From: Sphingomonas sp.
GTDB lineage: Bacteria > Pseudomonadota > Alphaproteobacteria > Sphingomonadales > Sphingomonadaceae
DNA length: 64,000 nucleotides
Direction of reading: 5' to 3'
NCBI RefSeq assembly: GCF_017744835.1
Contig: NZ_JAGIAM010000004.1
Span: 1 to 64,000, forward strand
The position numbers and the translations under genes were made by a program. The notes under the pieces were generated by a model. That model was not told the origin of the DNA. It did not search any database and saw only the letters and a program-made list of their open reading frames with translations. Positions 9,079 to 17,230 of the stretch are shown in pieces. Positions within the stretch are counted from its first letter, which is position 1. Every line of letters begins with the position of its first letter.

Positions 9079-9249
9079 TCAGTCGCCCCGGTCGCCCTGG
9101 TTGCGCGGCTTCTTCGTCTCCGCATGCCGGCGCACGTCCAGCGACAGCGATTTGGACTGGTCGTCGCTTTCCTCGAACCGCCCCTCCTCGTCGCGCCGCA
9201 CATAGCGCTTGTCGGTCCCGGTATCGATCAGCTCACGCTCGTTACCCAT
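9079..9249 (-). CDS. Conserved small hydrophilic protein (56 residues)
   Basis: The ORF starts MGNERELIDTGTDKRYVRRD and continues as a very charged protein ending NQGDRGD. A strong ribosome site (AAGGAGGATGCTGCG before the ATG) supports translation. I recognise the ERELIDTGTDKRYVRRDEEG opening as a small conserved protein of sphingomonads, but no function is known to me. It is upstream of the repeat-rich 9.4-9.8 kb stretch and transcribed away from it. No membrane segment or cysteine pair is present. Confidence 0.75.
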   Translation of the reverse strand: MGNERELIDTGTDKRYVRRDEEGRFEESDDQSKSLSLDVRRHAETKKPRNQGDRGD

Positions 9250-9423
9250 CGCAGCATCCTCCTTCGAACAAAGCTGAAACGGGCGGAGAACGGAGCGGGT
9301 TCCTTGCGGATGTACCCCCCGCTCTCATCGCAAATCGCGATCCGGCGAAACGCCGCACCCGGTTCGCGATGTCGCATGGCCGCGCGACAGGTTCGCGTCC
9401 GCATGCCCACTCGGAATGTCTGC

Positions 9424-9446
9424 GATCGGGTGGGAAGCTGCCGTTC
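9424..9446. repeat. Half copy of a dispersed repeat
   Basis: GATCGGGTGG followed by GAAGCTGCCGTTC matches 54401-54423 at all but two bases. It also matches the right part of the longer repeat at 9711-9798 over its first 15 bases. The stretch 9250-9839 has no gene I can support; it holds this half repeat, an inverted repeat pair, an orphan terminator and a full dispersed repeat. Confidence 0.7.
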
Positions 9447-9469
9447 AGCGATAGCGCGGTCTTCTTTCT

Positions 9470-9504
9470 CTCCCCTCCCTGGAAGGGAGGGGTTGGGGGT
9501 GGGT
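9470..9504 (+). repeat. Short palindromic repeat, left arm of an inverted pair
   Basis: CTCCCCTCCCTGGAAGGGAG plus GGGTTGGGGGTGGGT. Its reverse complement recurs at 9671-9704 with two substitutions and one indel. Each arm contains an internal hairpin (CCCTCCC/GGGAGGG). Confidence 0.8.
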
Positions 9505-9530
9505 GCCGCCGAGGCACTCGGCGGCTTTTT
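9505..9530 (+). terminator. Orphan intrinsic terminator
   Basis: GCCGCCGAG (9505-9513), loop GCA, CTCGGCGGC (9517-9525), then TTTTT: a perfect nine-base stem with a U-tract. No protein gene on the plus strand ends within 1.3 kb upstream, so it either ends an unseen transcript (a small RNA) or is a relic. Confidence 0.75.
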
Positions 9531-9670
9531 CCAGAACGTGGAGAGTGGCGCCATCAGGATTGGAGGTCGGCGGGCTTGGGATTGTTGCGCCGCGCGCGCC
9601 CGGGCAGTCAGGCGCGGATCGATGCGACGCTGCATGCGGATGGGTTAGCGTGGCTTCGCTTCGCTCGCCA

Positions 9671-9704
9671 ACCCACCCCCAGCCCTCCCTTGCAGGGAGG
9701 GGAG
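9671..9704 (-). repeat. Short palindromic repeat, right arm of an inverted pair
   Basis: ACCCACCCCCAGCCCTCCCT plus TGCAGGGAGGGGAG, the inverted near-copy of 9470-9504, about 165 bases away. Confidence 0.8.
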
Positions 9705-9710
9705 CCTTGT

Positions 9711-9798
9711 TGTCCGCAAACGGGAGGATAGCTGCCAGTCCGCTTTTGGCACCGGCGCTAGGCTCACGAGCGTCCAAGATCGGGTGGGAAGCGGAAGT
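9711..9798. repeat. Dispersed repeat, full copy (partner at 54671-54762)
   Basis: Three blocks appear in the same order and spacing in both copies: TGTCCGCAA-C-GGG, then CTGCCAGTCCGCTTT-GG, then GA-CGGGTGG-AGCGGA-GT. It lies directly after the 3' end side of the small membrane protein gene at 9840-10118. Confidence 0.65.
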
Positions 9799-9839
9799 GC
9801 GGCTTTTGCCCGCGGACGCTGAAAAACGGACCCCGCCGA

Positions 9840-10118
9840 TCAGCGATTTGTTTGCAACCGTTTCCTGTAAAGCGCGTCCGGTGACTTGGCCGCTTCGATT
9901 CGAATACGGCGATGAAGCACTCCCAACATAAGGGGACCACCAACCAAGAGGATCCCGACCAGCGCTTCCATGACATCCGGCACCCAGCCGGCCAGCAAAG
10001 CTGCTCCATAAACGAGTGCGAAAAACGCAAACCATGAGAATGCTGCAACGTCGGCAAGAATCAGTGGTTTTCTGGTTTGATATCGCTGGTGTGCGAAACG
10101 CCAGAACGCTGCTCTCAT
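9840..10118 (-). CDS. Small membrane protein, unknown function (92 residues)
   Basis: Two hydrophobic stretches (about residues 22-44 and 49-68) sit between a basic N-terminus (FAHQRYQTRKP) and a basic C-terminus (HRRIRIEAAKSPDALYRKR), suggesting a two-helix membrane hairpin with both ends inside. GGAGG lies four bases before the ATG. I do not recognise a family. Like two other small ORFs near 54.5 kb, its 3' end faces a copy of a dispersed repeat, and its lower GC than the neighbours suggests an accessory origin. Confidence 0.65.
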   Translation of the reverse strand: MRAAFWRFAHQRYQTRKPLILADVAAFSWFAFFALVYGAALLAGWVPDVMEALVGILLVGGPLMLGVLHRRIRIEAAKSPDALYRKRLQTNR

Positions 10119-10314
10119 GCTTCCTCCGATTCCAATTCCGACCGATCCTAACGTCGGCTTTCGGGACGCGCTACTTTAGGCGCGAACGTCTGCAACTGGG
10201 GCGTTTCCTGCCTTTCCGCTTCGCTTCCGCACAAACAGATTTAGTCAGGTCAGCAGAGGCTGCAGCAATGCAGCGCGACCAGCTCAAAACTGCCGGCGAA
10301 ACTTGCCGCCCCAT

Positions 10315-10333
10315 CGTATATCCCGTATATACG
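10315..10333. promoter_or_regulatory. Palindromic operator of the vapBC module
   Basis: CGTATAT (10315-10321), five-base spacer CCCGT, ATATACG (10327-10333): a perfect seven-base inverted repeat ending six bases before the vapB start codon. AbrB-type VapB antitoxins with their VapC bind such palindromes to autorepress. Confidence 0.75.
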
Positions 10334-10339
10334 CCATCG

Positions 10340-10603
10340 ATGACCAAGCCCGTCCACACCAGGACCTTCAAGTCCGGCAACAGCGTCGCCGTGCGGCTGC
10401 CCAAGGGCTTCGCCATACCAGCCGATGTCGAGGTCGAGCTCGAGAAATCGGGAAACACCGTGACGCTTCGCATCGCACGCGACCCCGAGGAGGAGAAACG
10501 ACAGCTCCTGCAGTTGCTTGCCGATCTCGAGGCGATCGGCCGCCCTGCCGATGGGGTTCAGCCGCGCCCTGATTTCGAAATGCCGGAGCGGCCGGGGCTC
10601 TGA
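10340..10603 (+). CDS. vapB: Antitoxin, AbrB/MazE-type VapB
   Basis: An 87-residue antitoxin. The N-terminal half is a swapped-hairpin AbrB/MazE DNA-binding fold: RTFKSGNSVAVRLPKGFAI is the typical signature. The acidic C-terminal tail (GVQPRPDFEMPERPGL) is the region that normally wraps around the VapC toxin. The start ATG at 10340 lies just after a palindromic operator and has no good Shine-Dalgarno sequence, so initiation may be leaderless. The stop is three bases before vapC. A longer in-frame extension upstream to 10016 runs through the operator and is not credible. Confidence 0.88.
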   Translation: MTKPVHTRTFKSGNSVAVRLPKGFAIPADVEVELEKSGNTVTLRIARDPEEEKRQLLQLLADLEAIGRPADGVQPRPDFEMPERPGL

Positions 10604-10606
10604 CCC

Positions 10607-11005
10607 ATGGCAGTGATGATCGACACGAATGTCGCCATCCATCTGCGCGATGGCGATCCGGCGATCGGCCGGCGCCTGGTGGAGCGCGGCGAGGCGCTGG
10701 TGATTTCGGTCGTGACGAGAGTCGAGTTGGAGGGCGGCACGGCCGCATCGAACGATCCGCTGCGAAGACCGCGGCTCGAAAGAATGTTGCAGACCCTGAC
10801 AGCCCTTCCCTTCACCGACGCCGAAGCTGCGGCCTATGGCGCGATCATCGCCGCGCTCGGCCATGATCGTCGCCGCGTGCTCGATCGCATGATCGCCGCG
10901 CAGGCGATCGTCGCCGACCTGCCGCTTGTGACGATCAACGGCCCCGACTTCCGCGACATTCCCGGCCTGAAGCTGGAAACATGGGACGATCCGGCGCGCG
11001 CCTGA
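10607..11005 (+). CDS. vapC: VapC-type PIN-domain ribonuclease toxin
   Basis: A 132-residue PIN-domain toxin. Acidic metal-binding residues of the family are present: Asp6 in MIDTNV, Glu40 in VTRVELEGG, Asp93 in RRRVLDRMIAAQA, and Asp114 in the NGPDFRDIPGL end motif. VapC toxins cleave RNA, most often initiator tRNA or rRNA loops, when released from VapB. The start is three bases after the vapB stop. The stop lies three bases from the stop of the convergent lepA gene, so transcripts must overlap. Confidence 0.92.
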   Translation: MAVMIDTNVAIHLRDGDPAIGRRLVERGEALVISVVTRVELEGGTAASNDPLRRPRLERMLQTLTALPFTDAEAAAYGAIIAALGHDRRRVLDRMIAAQAIVADLPLVTINGPDFRDIPGLKLETWDDPARA

Positions 11006-11008
11006 GCC

Positions 11009-12817
<1,809 letters not shown>

Positions 12818-12912
12818 GATGCGCGCGCGTTAGCAGCGCCGCGCGCGCTTGCGAAGCATTTCCGGAACTTGGCTTAACGCGGGTTTCACCAAAGCGCGGG
12901 CATGACGCGATC

Positions 12913-13215
12913 ATGCGTACCCAAATTCCTTTCTCCGGCGTGATCGGCCAGTGCCTGTTCGGCGCCGCTGCGCTTGGCGTTCTGGCTTTCGCCCCTCCCG
13001 CGCAAGGCAGGATGACCATCGTGTCCCTGAGCGGCCAGTCCGCCGACGAGATCGCCGGCTGGGCAGTGGAGAGCGGGGCAGTAATGGTCGCCATCGGGCC
13101 CCACAGCCTGACAGTGGAGGGCTCGCGCGCCGTCCTGGTGGCGGGCGCGCTCCGCCACGGCGGCTTGGTGCTCGCGGCGCGGCCGGGCGCGTGCGGCGAG
13201 GGAGGCCGGGCATGA
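12913..13215 (+). CDS. Hypothetical membrane-anchored or secreted protein (100 residues)
   Basis: A hydrophobic N-terminus (VIGQCLFGAAALGVLAFAPP) ends AQG and may be an anchor or a signal peptide. The rest holds IVSLSGQSADEIAGWAVESG and a VVLAGALRHGGLVL-like stretch. I recognise this pattern (PPAQG, alternating small residues, GLVLAARPAGC) as a recurrent sphingomonad hypothetical protein without known function. Its stop overlaps the start of the following chemoreceptor (ATGA), so the two are translationally coupled, which hints at a joint role. Confidence 0.65.
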   Translation: MRTQIPFSGVIGQCLFGAAALGVLAFAPPAQGRMTIVSLSGQSADEIAGWAVESGAVMVAIGPHSLTVEGSRAVLVAGALRHGGLVLAARPGACGEGGRA

Positions 13216-14765
13216 GCGACGAAGCCGCCTTCGCCCGCTATCGCCGCGGCGGCGTCCGCCTGCTGACCGGCGTGCTCTGGGGCACCTGGCTCGCGTTGAT
13301 ACCGGTCGGGCTGGCGCTGGGCAGCGACAAGCTGGGGCTCGCGCTCGCCATCGGGCTGGCGATGCTCATCGCGCCCACGCGCGCGATGCTCTCCGGCCGC
13401 ATCGATTCGCAGGTGCGGATGATGCTGGGCGCCGCCGCGGCAACCTTCCCCGCGCTGATCGTCGCCGTGTTCGCCGGCAGTCCGTGGCAGATGGATCTCC
13501 ACATGGCCTTCTTCGTCGCCATGTCGCTGCTGCTGCCGCTGTGCGACTGGCGGCCGGTCGTCGTGGCGGGCGTGCTCACGGCGCTGCATCACCTGCTGCT
13601 GCTCTTCCTCGCGCCCGAATGGGTGTTCACCGGCTCGGGCTCGGTCGGACGCGTGCTGCTCCATGGCGGGCTCGTTGCCGGGCAAGTGGCGATCCTGGTC
13701 CACATCATCGAGCGTTTCCGCGCGCTGGTGCTGGAGACCGAAGGCGCGCGTGCCGGGGCCGAGACGGCGCGGATCGAGGCCGAGGCCGCGCATGCCGATG
13801 CAGAGGCCGCTCATGCAGCTACCGAAACCACGCTTGCCGAGCTCCGTACCGCCCAGGCACTCAGCGAGCAGCGCCTTGCCGAACGTCGGGCCGCCGAGGC
13901 CGCGCATGCCGCCGAGCGCAGCCAGCGCCGCGCCGCGATCGCCGAGGAGATTCACGGCCGGGTCGGCGCGATCGCCAACGAGCTGCTGCAGGCCGCAGGC
14001 CATCTGTCGGTGCAGGAGGAAGCGCTCGAAGACGTCTCGAACCGGCTACTCACCGAAGCGCTGGAGCTCAACGGCGACAGCCTTCGCTCGCTCGAAAATG
14101 TACTGATGGTTTCCGAAAGTGCGGAGCAGCTCGGCCAGGCAGCCGAGGAAGCCGGAGCCAATGCGCTGGACGCCAGGCGGCTGGTGGCGGGCACCGCCGC
14201 CGTGGCCGGCGGGCTGGAGTCGCGGATGGAAGCGTTGCGGACCGAGATCGCCACGGCGCGCGACATCCTCGACATGGTCGCGGAGATCGCCGCCAAGAGC
14301 AACCTGCTCGCGCTCAACGCCTCGATCGAAGCGGCGCGCAGCGGCGAGGCGGGCAAGGGCTTCGGCGTGGTCGCGCAGGAAATGAAAGCGATGGCGATGC
14401 ACACCGCCACCGCCACTGAGCAGATCAACGAGCGGCTCGCCAACATCGCAGCCGCAGCGAAGGGTTTCGCGGGCACGATCGAGACAACGACGGCGCACAT
14501 GGAGGGTGCCGGCGCCTCGGTGACCGCAGTCTCCGCGGCGGTCGAGCAGCAGCGCCAGGCCGTGGACCAGATCGCACGCGTTGCAGCCGAGGCAATGGAG
14601 CGCGCCAGTGCCACCGACGCGCGCAGCCGCTCGATCGGCGAGGCGGCGAGCAAGAACCAGGCGATAGCCAGCCGCGCCGCCGAGCTGGCCCGGCTGCTCG
14701 ACGCTCGCGCCCGCGCACTCGACGAGACCATGGCCAGCCTGATCGGCGACCTGCGCGCCGCCTGA
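13212..14765 (+). CDS. Methyl-accepting chemotaxis protein with polytopic membrane N-terminus
   Basis: A 517-residue receptor. Residues 1-175 form five or six membrane helices without a large periplasmic loop, containing CDWRPVVVAGVLTALHHLLL. A coiled coil rich in AEAAHA repeats follows (about 180-240), then a signalling domain with the tip NLLALNASIEAARSGEAGKG. No HAMP domain is obvious. The design suggests sensing within or across the membrane (for instance redox, energy or hydrophobic signals) instead of a periplasmic ligand. Start overlaps the stop of the 100-residue protein. Confidence 0.9.
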   Translation: MSDEAAFARYRRGGVRLLTGVLWGTWLALIPVGLALGSDKLGLALAIGLAMLIAPTRAMLSGRIDSQVRMMLGAAAATFPALIVAVFAGSPWQMDLHMAFFVAMSLLLPLCDWRPVVVAGVLTALHHLLLLFLAPEWVFTGSGSVGRVLLHGGLVAGQVAILVHIIERFRALVLETEGARAGAETARIEAEAAHADAEAAHAATETTLAELRTAQALSEQRLAERRAAEAAHAAERSQRRAAIAEEIHGRVGAIANELLQAAGHLSVQEEALEDVSNRLLTEALELNGDSLRSLENVLMVSESAEQLGQAAEEAGANALDARRLVAGTAAVAGGLESRMEALRTEIATARDILDMVAEIAAKSNLLALNASIEAARSGEAGKGFGVVAQEMKAMAMHTATATEQINERLANIAAAAKGFAGTIETTTAHMEGAGASVTAVSAAVEQQRQAVDQIARVAAEAMERASATDARSRSIGEAASKNQAIASRAAELARLLDARARALDETMASLIGDLRAA

Positions 14766-14875
14766 GGCGGAAGCCGCTTGCCCTCCCCCGCCCGCGCGCT
14801 ACCATCGCGGGCAAAAGCGGGAGAGCGGCCGATGCGAGCATTCCTCCGAAACCCGGGCCGGGTGCCGGCCTGCTG

Positions 14876-16180
14876 ATGCGGCACGTCGCAATCGTGGGAT
14901 CCGGGCCCGCGGGCTATTATACCGCCGAGGCCTGCCAGAAACAGTTCGGCGATCAGGTGCGAGTCGACATCATCGACCGGCTGCCCGTCCCCTTCGGGCT
15001 GATCCGCAGCGGCGTCGCGCCCGACCATCAGTCGATCAAGGGCGTTTCGCGGCGTTACGAGGCGGTGGCGCTGACCGACAACGTCCGCTTCGTCGGCAAT
15101 GTCAGCCTGGGGCGCGACGTCTCGATCGACGAGTTGCGCAGCCTCTATGACGCGGTGGTGCTCGCCACCGGCGCGCCGCACGACCGGCCGCTCGAGGTGC
15201 CCGGCGCCGAGTTGCCCGGCGTGGTCGGGTCCGCCGCCTTCGTCGGCTGGTACAACGGCCATCCCGACCACGCCTCGCTCGCGCCGCCGCTGGGTGGCCC
15301 CGGCGCCGTGGTGATCGGCAACGGCAATGTCGCGCTCGACGTTGCGCGTATCCTCGCCAAGGACGAGAGCGAACTCGCCGGATCGGACATCGTCGGCCAT
15401 GCGCTCGCCGAATTGCGCGGGGCGCAGATCGACACGATCACCATCCTGGGCCGCCGCGGGCCGCACCAGATCGCGATGACGCCGAAGGAACTAGGCGAGC
15501 TCGGCGAACTCGCGCGTGCGCTGCCGGTGGTCGACCGGGCCGACCTGCCCCGGGAGGAAGAAGACGCTGCGCTCGAGCCGGGCCAGCGCAAATCGGTGAC
15601 GCACCTGCGCAGCTTCGCAGCGCGGGCGAACGGCGCGGACAAGCCGATCCGCATCGTCTTCGACTTCTTCGCCATGCCGGTGCGGATCGAGGGCGAGGGA
15701 AAAGTCGAACGCGTGATTGTCGAGCGGACCGCGCTCGACGCCGAGGGCCGCGCCACCGGCACCGGAGAGATCTATGCGGTGCCCGCCAGCCTTGTGGTGA
15801 GTTGCATCGGCTATCGCACCCCGCCGATCGAAGGCGTGCCCTATGACGAGCGCGCGGGCCGTTTCGCCAATGACGAGGGGCGCATCCTGCCCGGACTCTA
15901 TGCGGTCGGCTGGGCGCGGCGCGGCCCTACGGGCACGATCGGCACCAACCGGCCCGACGGCTTCGCGGTAGTCGAGAAGATCGCCGAGGACTTGAGCGAA
16001 GGCGGCGGAAAGCCTGGTCGCGCCGGACTCGATTCGCTGCTGGCGGAGCGCGGCGTCGAAGTCGTCACCTTCCGCGACTGGCAGAAGATCGACACCGCCG
16101 AAATCGCCGCGGCGCGTGCCGGAAGCCCGCGCGAGAAATTCACTTCGGTGGAAGCGATGCTGGGTACCGCGAAAAGCTGA
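14876..16180 (+). CDS. Ferredoxin-NADP reductase, adrenodoxin-reductase type
   Basis: A 434-residue FAD enzyme of the FprA/adrenodoxin reductase family, passing electrons between NADPH and ferredoxins. The FAD motif GSGPAG is at residues 8-13, followed by the family segment LPVPFGLIRSGVAPDHQ. The NADP-binding motif IGNGNVALDVARIL starts near residue 146, and ILGRRGPHQIAMTPKEL is also typical. The C-terminal GWARRGPTGTIGTNRPDG is the conserved FAD/NADP-contact region. Length is normal (FprA ~450). It is a single gene between the chemoreceptor and tRNA-Pro; which ferredoxin it serves is not visible. Confidence 0.92.
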   Translation: MRHVAIVGSGPAGYYTAEACQKQFGDQVRVDIIDRLPVPFGLIRSGVAPDHQSIKGVSRRYEAVALTDNVRFVGNVSLGRDVSIDELRSLYDAVVLATGAPHDRPLEVPGAELPGVVGSAAFVGWYNGHPDHASLAPPLGGPGAVVIGNGNVALDVARILAKDESELAGSDIVGHALAELRGAQIDTITILGRRGPHQIAMTPKELGELGELARALPVVDRADLPREEEDAALEPGQRKSVTHLRSFAARANGADKPIRIVFDFFAMPVRIEGEGKVERVIVERTALDAEGRATGTGEIYAVPASLVVSCIGYRTPPIEGVPYDERAGRFANDEGRILPGLYAVGWARRGPTGTIGTNRPDGFAVVEKIAEDLSEGGGKPGRAGLDSLLAERGVEVVTFRDWQKIDTAEIAAARAGSPREKFTSVEAMLGTAKS

Positions 16181-16258
16181 TTCAGCGGCTTGCACGACTC
16201 CATCGGCATGGCTATAGGCCCCCACTCGCGGTTCGGGCTCGCCCGGAAACGCACCGGT

Positions 16259-16335
16259 CGGGGAATAGCTCAGCCTGGTAGAGCACTGTCTTCGGGAGGC
16301 AGGGGCCGGAGGTTCGAATCCTCTTTCCCCGACCA
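16259..16335 (+). tRNA. tRNA-Pro (anticodon CGG)
   Basis: Seventy-seven bases including encoded CCA. The acceptor stem CGGGGAA pairs with TTCCCCG, the D-arm has TAGCTCAG and TGGTAGAGC, the anticodon loop is TTCGGGA giving anticodon CGG, and the T-arm carries GGTTCGAATCC. The 3' side (16336 onward) shows no integrase and no repeated tRNA end, so there is no sign of an island inserted here. Confidence 0.97.
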
Positions 16336-16713
16336 TTTTCTTTCCCGCTATCTGAGGCCCATGGGGCCGACGCCAACTGCGCCCGGCGCGGAAGTCGACA
16401 CCGCGGAAGTTGACAAAGTTGACACGCTCCCACGTGTTCTTGCGCGCGTGACGGACGTTGCCGCAGCAATCACACGATCAAAGAGCGGCGGGACTCGGGC
16501 GCCCGCGCGGCGAGCACAGCAAGCCAAATCCTGCTTTGCAAGCGCGCCCTGACCGCTTCCGCGCAGCCACATGGCGCCCGCGCCGAACGGCCCGCCCCCG
16601 GCCTGGCTTCGACTCGTCCCGATAGATGTAAATTATTGTACTGGCGGCTTTACTCCGTTCGGAAGGGTGAGGCAGGACGACTCCGTAAGCGGGCAGTACC
16701 CGAGAGGCAGCCT
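16336..16713. other. 378-base stretch after tRNA-Pro without a supported gene
   Basis: It contains a 63-codon ORF (16361-16552) whose start reads MGPTPTAPGAEVDTAEVDKV and which ends in a basic, low-complexity tail. No ribosome site precedes it. Three GTYGACA-like strings (in 16395-16425) produce the EVDT/EVDK/KVDT repeats. The rest shows nothing I can name. Confidence 0.5.
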
Positions 16714-16836
16714 ATGAACGGGCGGTTCGATTATCACCTGATGATCCACGGATGGCAGCCCTATGCCGTGGCGACGCTGGGCATCTTCGGGACGACGATC
16801 TGCTTCGCGCTCGCGATCGCGCTTGCCTTCGGATAG
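16714..16836 (+). CDS. Single-pass membrane miniprotein (40 residues)
   Basis: The ORF starts MNGRFDYHLMIHGWQPYAVA and continues with a hydrophobic helix (LGIFGTTICFALAIALAFG) that runs to the end. GAGAGG about six bases before the ATG is a good ribosome site. It has the look of a small inner-membrane protein; no family recognised. It lies 59 bases before usg on the same strand and could share its transcript. Confidence 0.55.
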   Translation: MNGRFDYHLMIHGWQPYAVATLGIFGTTICFALAIALAFG

Positions 16837-16895
16837 CCGCGCATCGAAACCTTCCTCCGGGCGTTGGTCCCGCCCGTCTGAGGAGGAAGGAGGCA

Positions 16896-17165
16896 ATGAC
16901 AAGCCCTGATTTCCTGAGGCAGCTTCAAGGCTATGGCCTCACCACGGTCGAGATCCATTATTATCTCCCCGACCATCCCAGCCTGCTGCAGCTCTTCGTC
17001 CTGCAGCAATATGACGTCGCCCCGCGATTCCCGGTGCTCCACCAGTTCCTTGATCACTGGCGACGCGAAGTGGAGGCGGCGCTCCATTCGGTTCGGATCG
17101 CGCACCAGCATCTGATCGGCCCCGCCGAGTGGCGGGCGGTCGACGGCGTGATCACCATCAACTGA
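16896..17165 (+). CDS. usg: Usg family protein
   Basis: An 89-residue protein with the Usg pattern: LQGYGLTTVEIHYYLPDHPS, LQQYDVAPRFPVLHQFLDHW and SVRIAHQHLIGPAEWRAVDG. Usg is a small alphaproteobacterial protein first noted next to tryptophan biosynthesis genes; no biochemical function is established to my knowledge. Here no trp gene is near. AGGAGGAAGGAGG gives a strong ribosome site before the ATG at 16896. Confidence 0.88.
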   Translation: MTSPDFLRQLQGYGLTTVEIHYYLPDHPSLLQLFVLQQYDVAPRFPVLHQFLDHWRREVEAALHSVRIAHQHLIGPAEWRAVDGVITIN

Positions 17166-17177
17166 CCCGCAAAGGAA

Positions 17178-17205
17178 GCGGGCGGGGAGTCGCCTCCCCG
17201 CCCGC
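17178..17205. terminator. Perfect 12-base hairpin between convergent usg and the permease operon
   Basis: GCGGGCGGGGAG (17178-17189), loop TCGC, CTCCCCGCCCGC (17194-17205). No U-tract on the plus side; on the minus side the stem is followed by TTCCTTTG. It lies 12 bases after the usg stop and 26 before the permease stop and probably ends transcripts from both sides. Confidence 0.7.
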
Positions 17206-17230
17206 CCGGTGCAGCGCTGCGCTGACGCGC

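Noticed and set aside
16259..16335. tRNA-Pro as an integration site
   Set aside because: No integrase, no duplicated tRNA 3' end and ordinary genes on both sides.
16395..16425. GTYGACA repeats looking like a mini repeat array
   Set aside because: Three short irregular copies, no spacers of even length and no cas genes; not a CRISPR array. They resemble TTGACA -35 boxes but no -10 box follows at the right distance.
16361..16552. 63-codon ORF with EVDT/EVDK/KVDT repeats after tRNA-Pro
   Set aside because: No ribosome site, low-complexity tail; kept only as a note in the gap entry.
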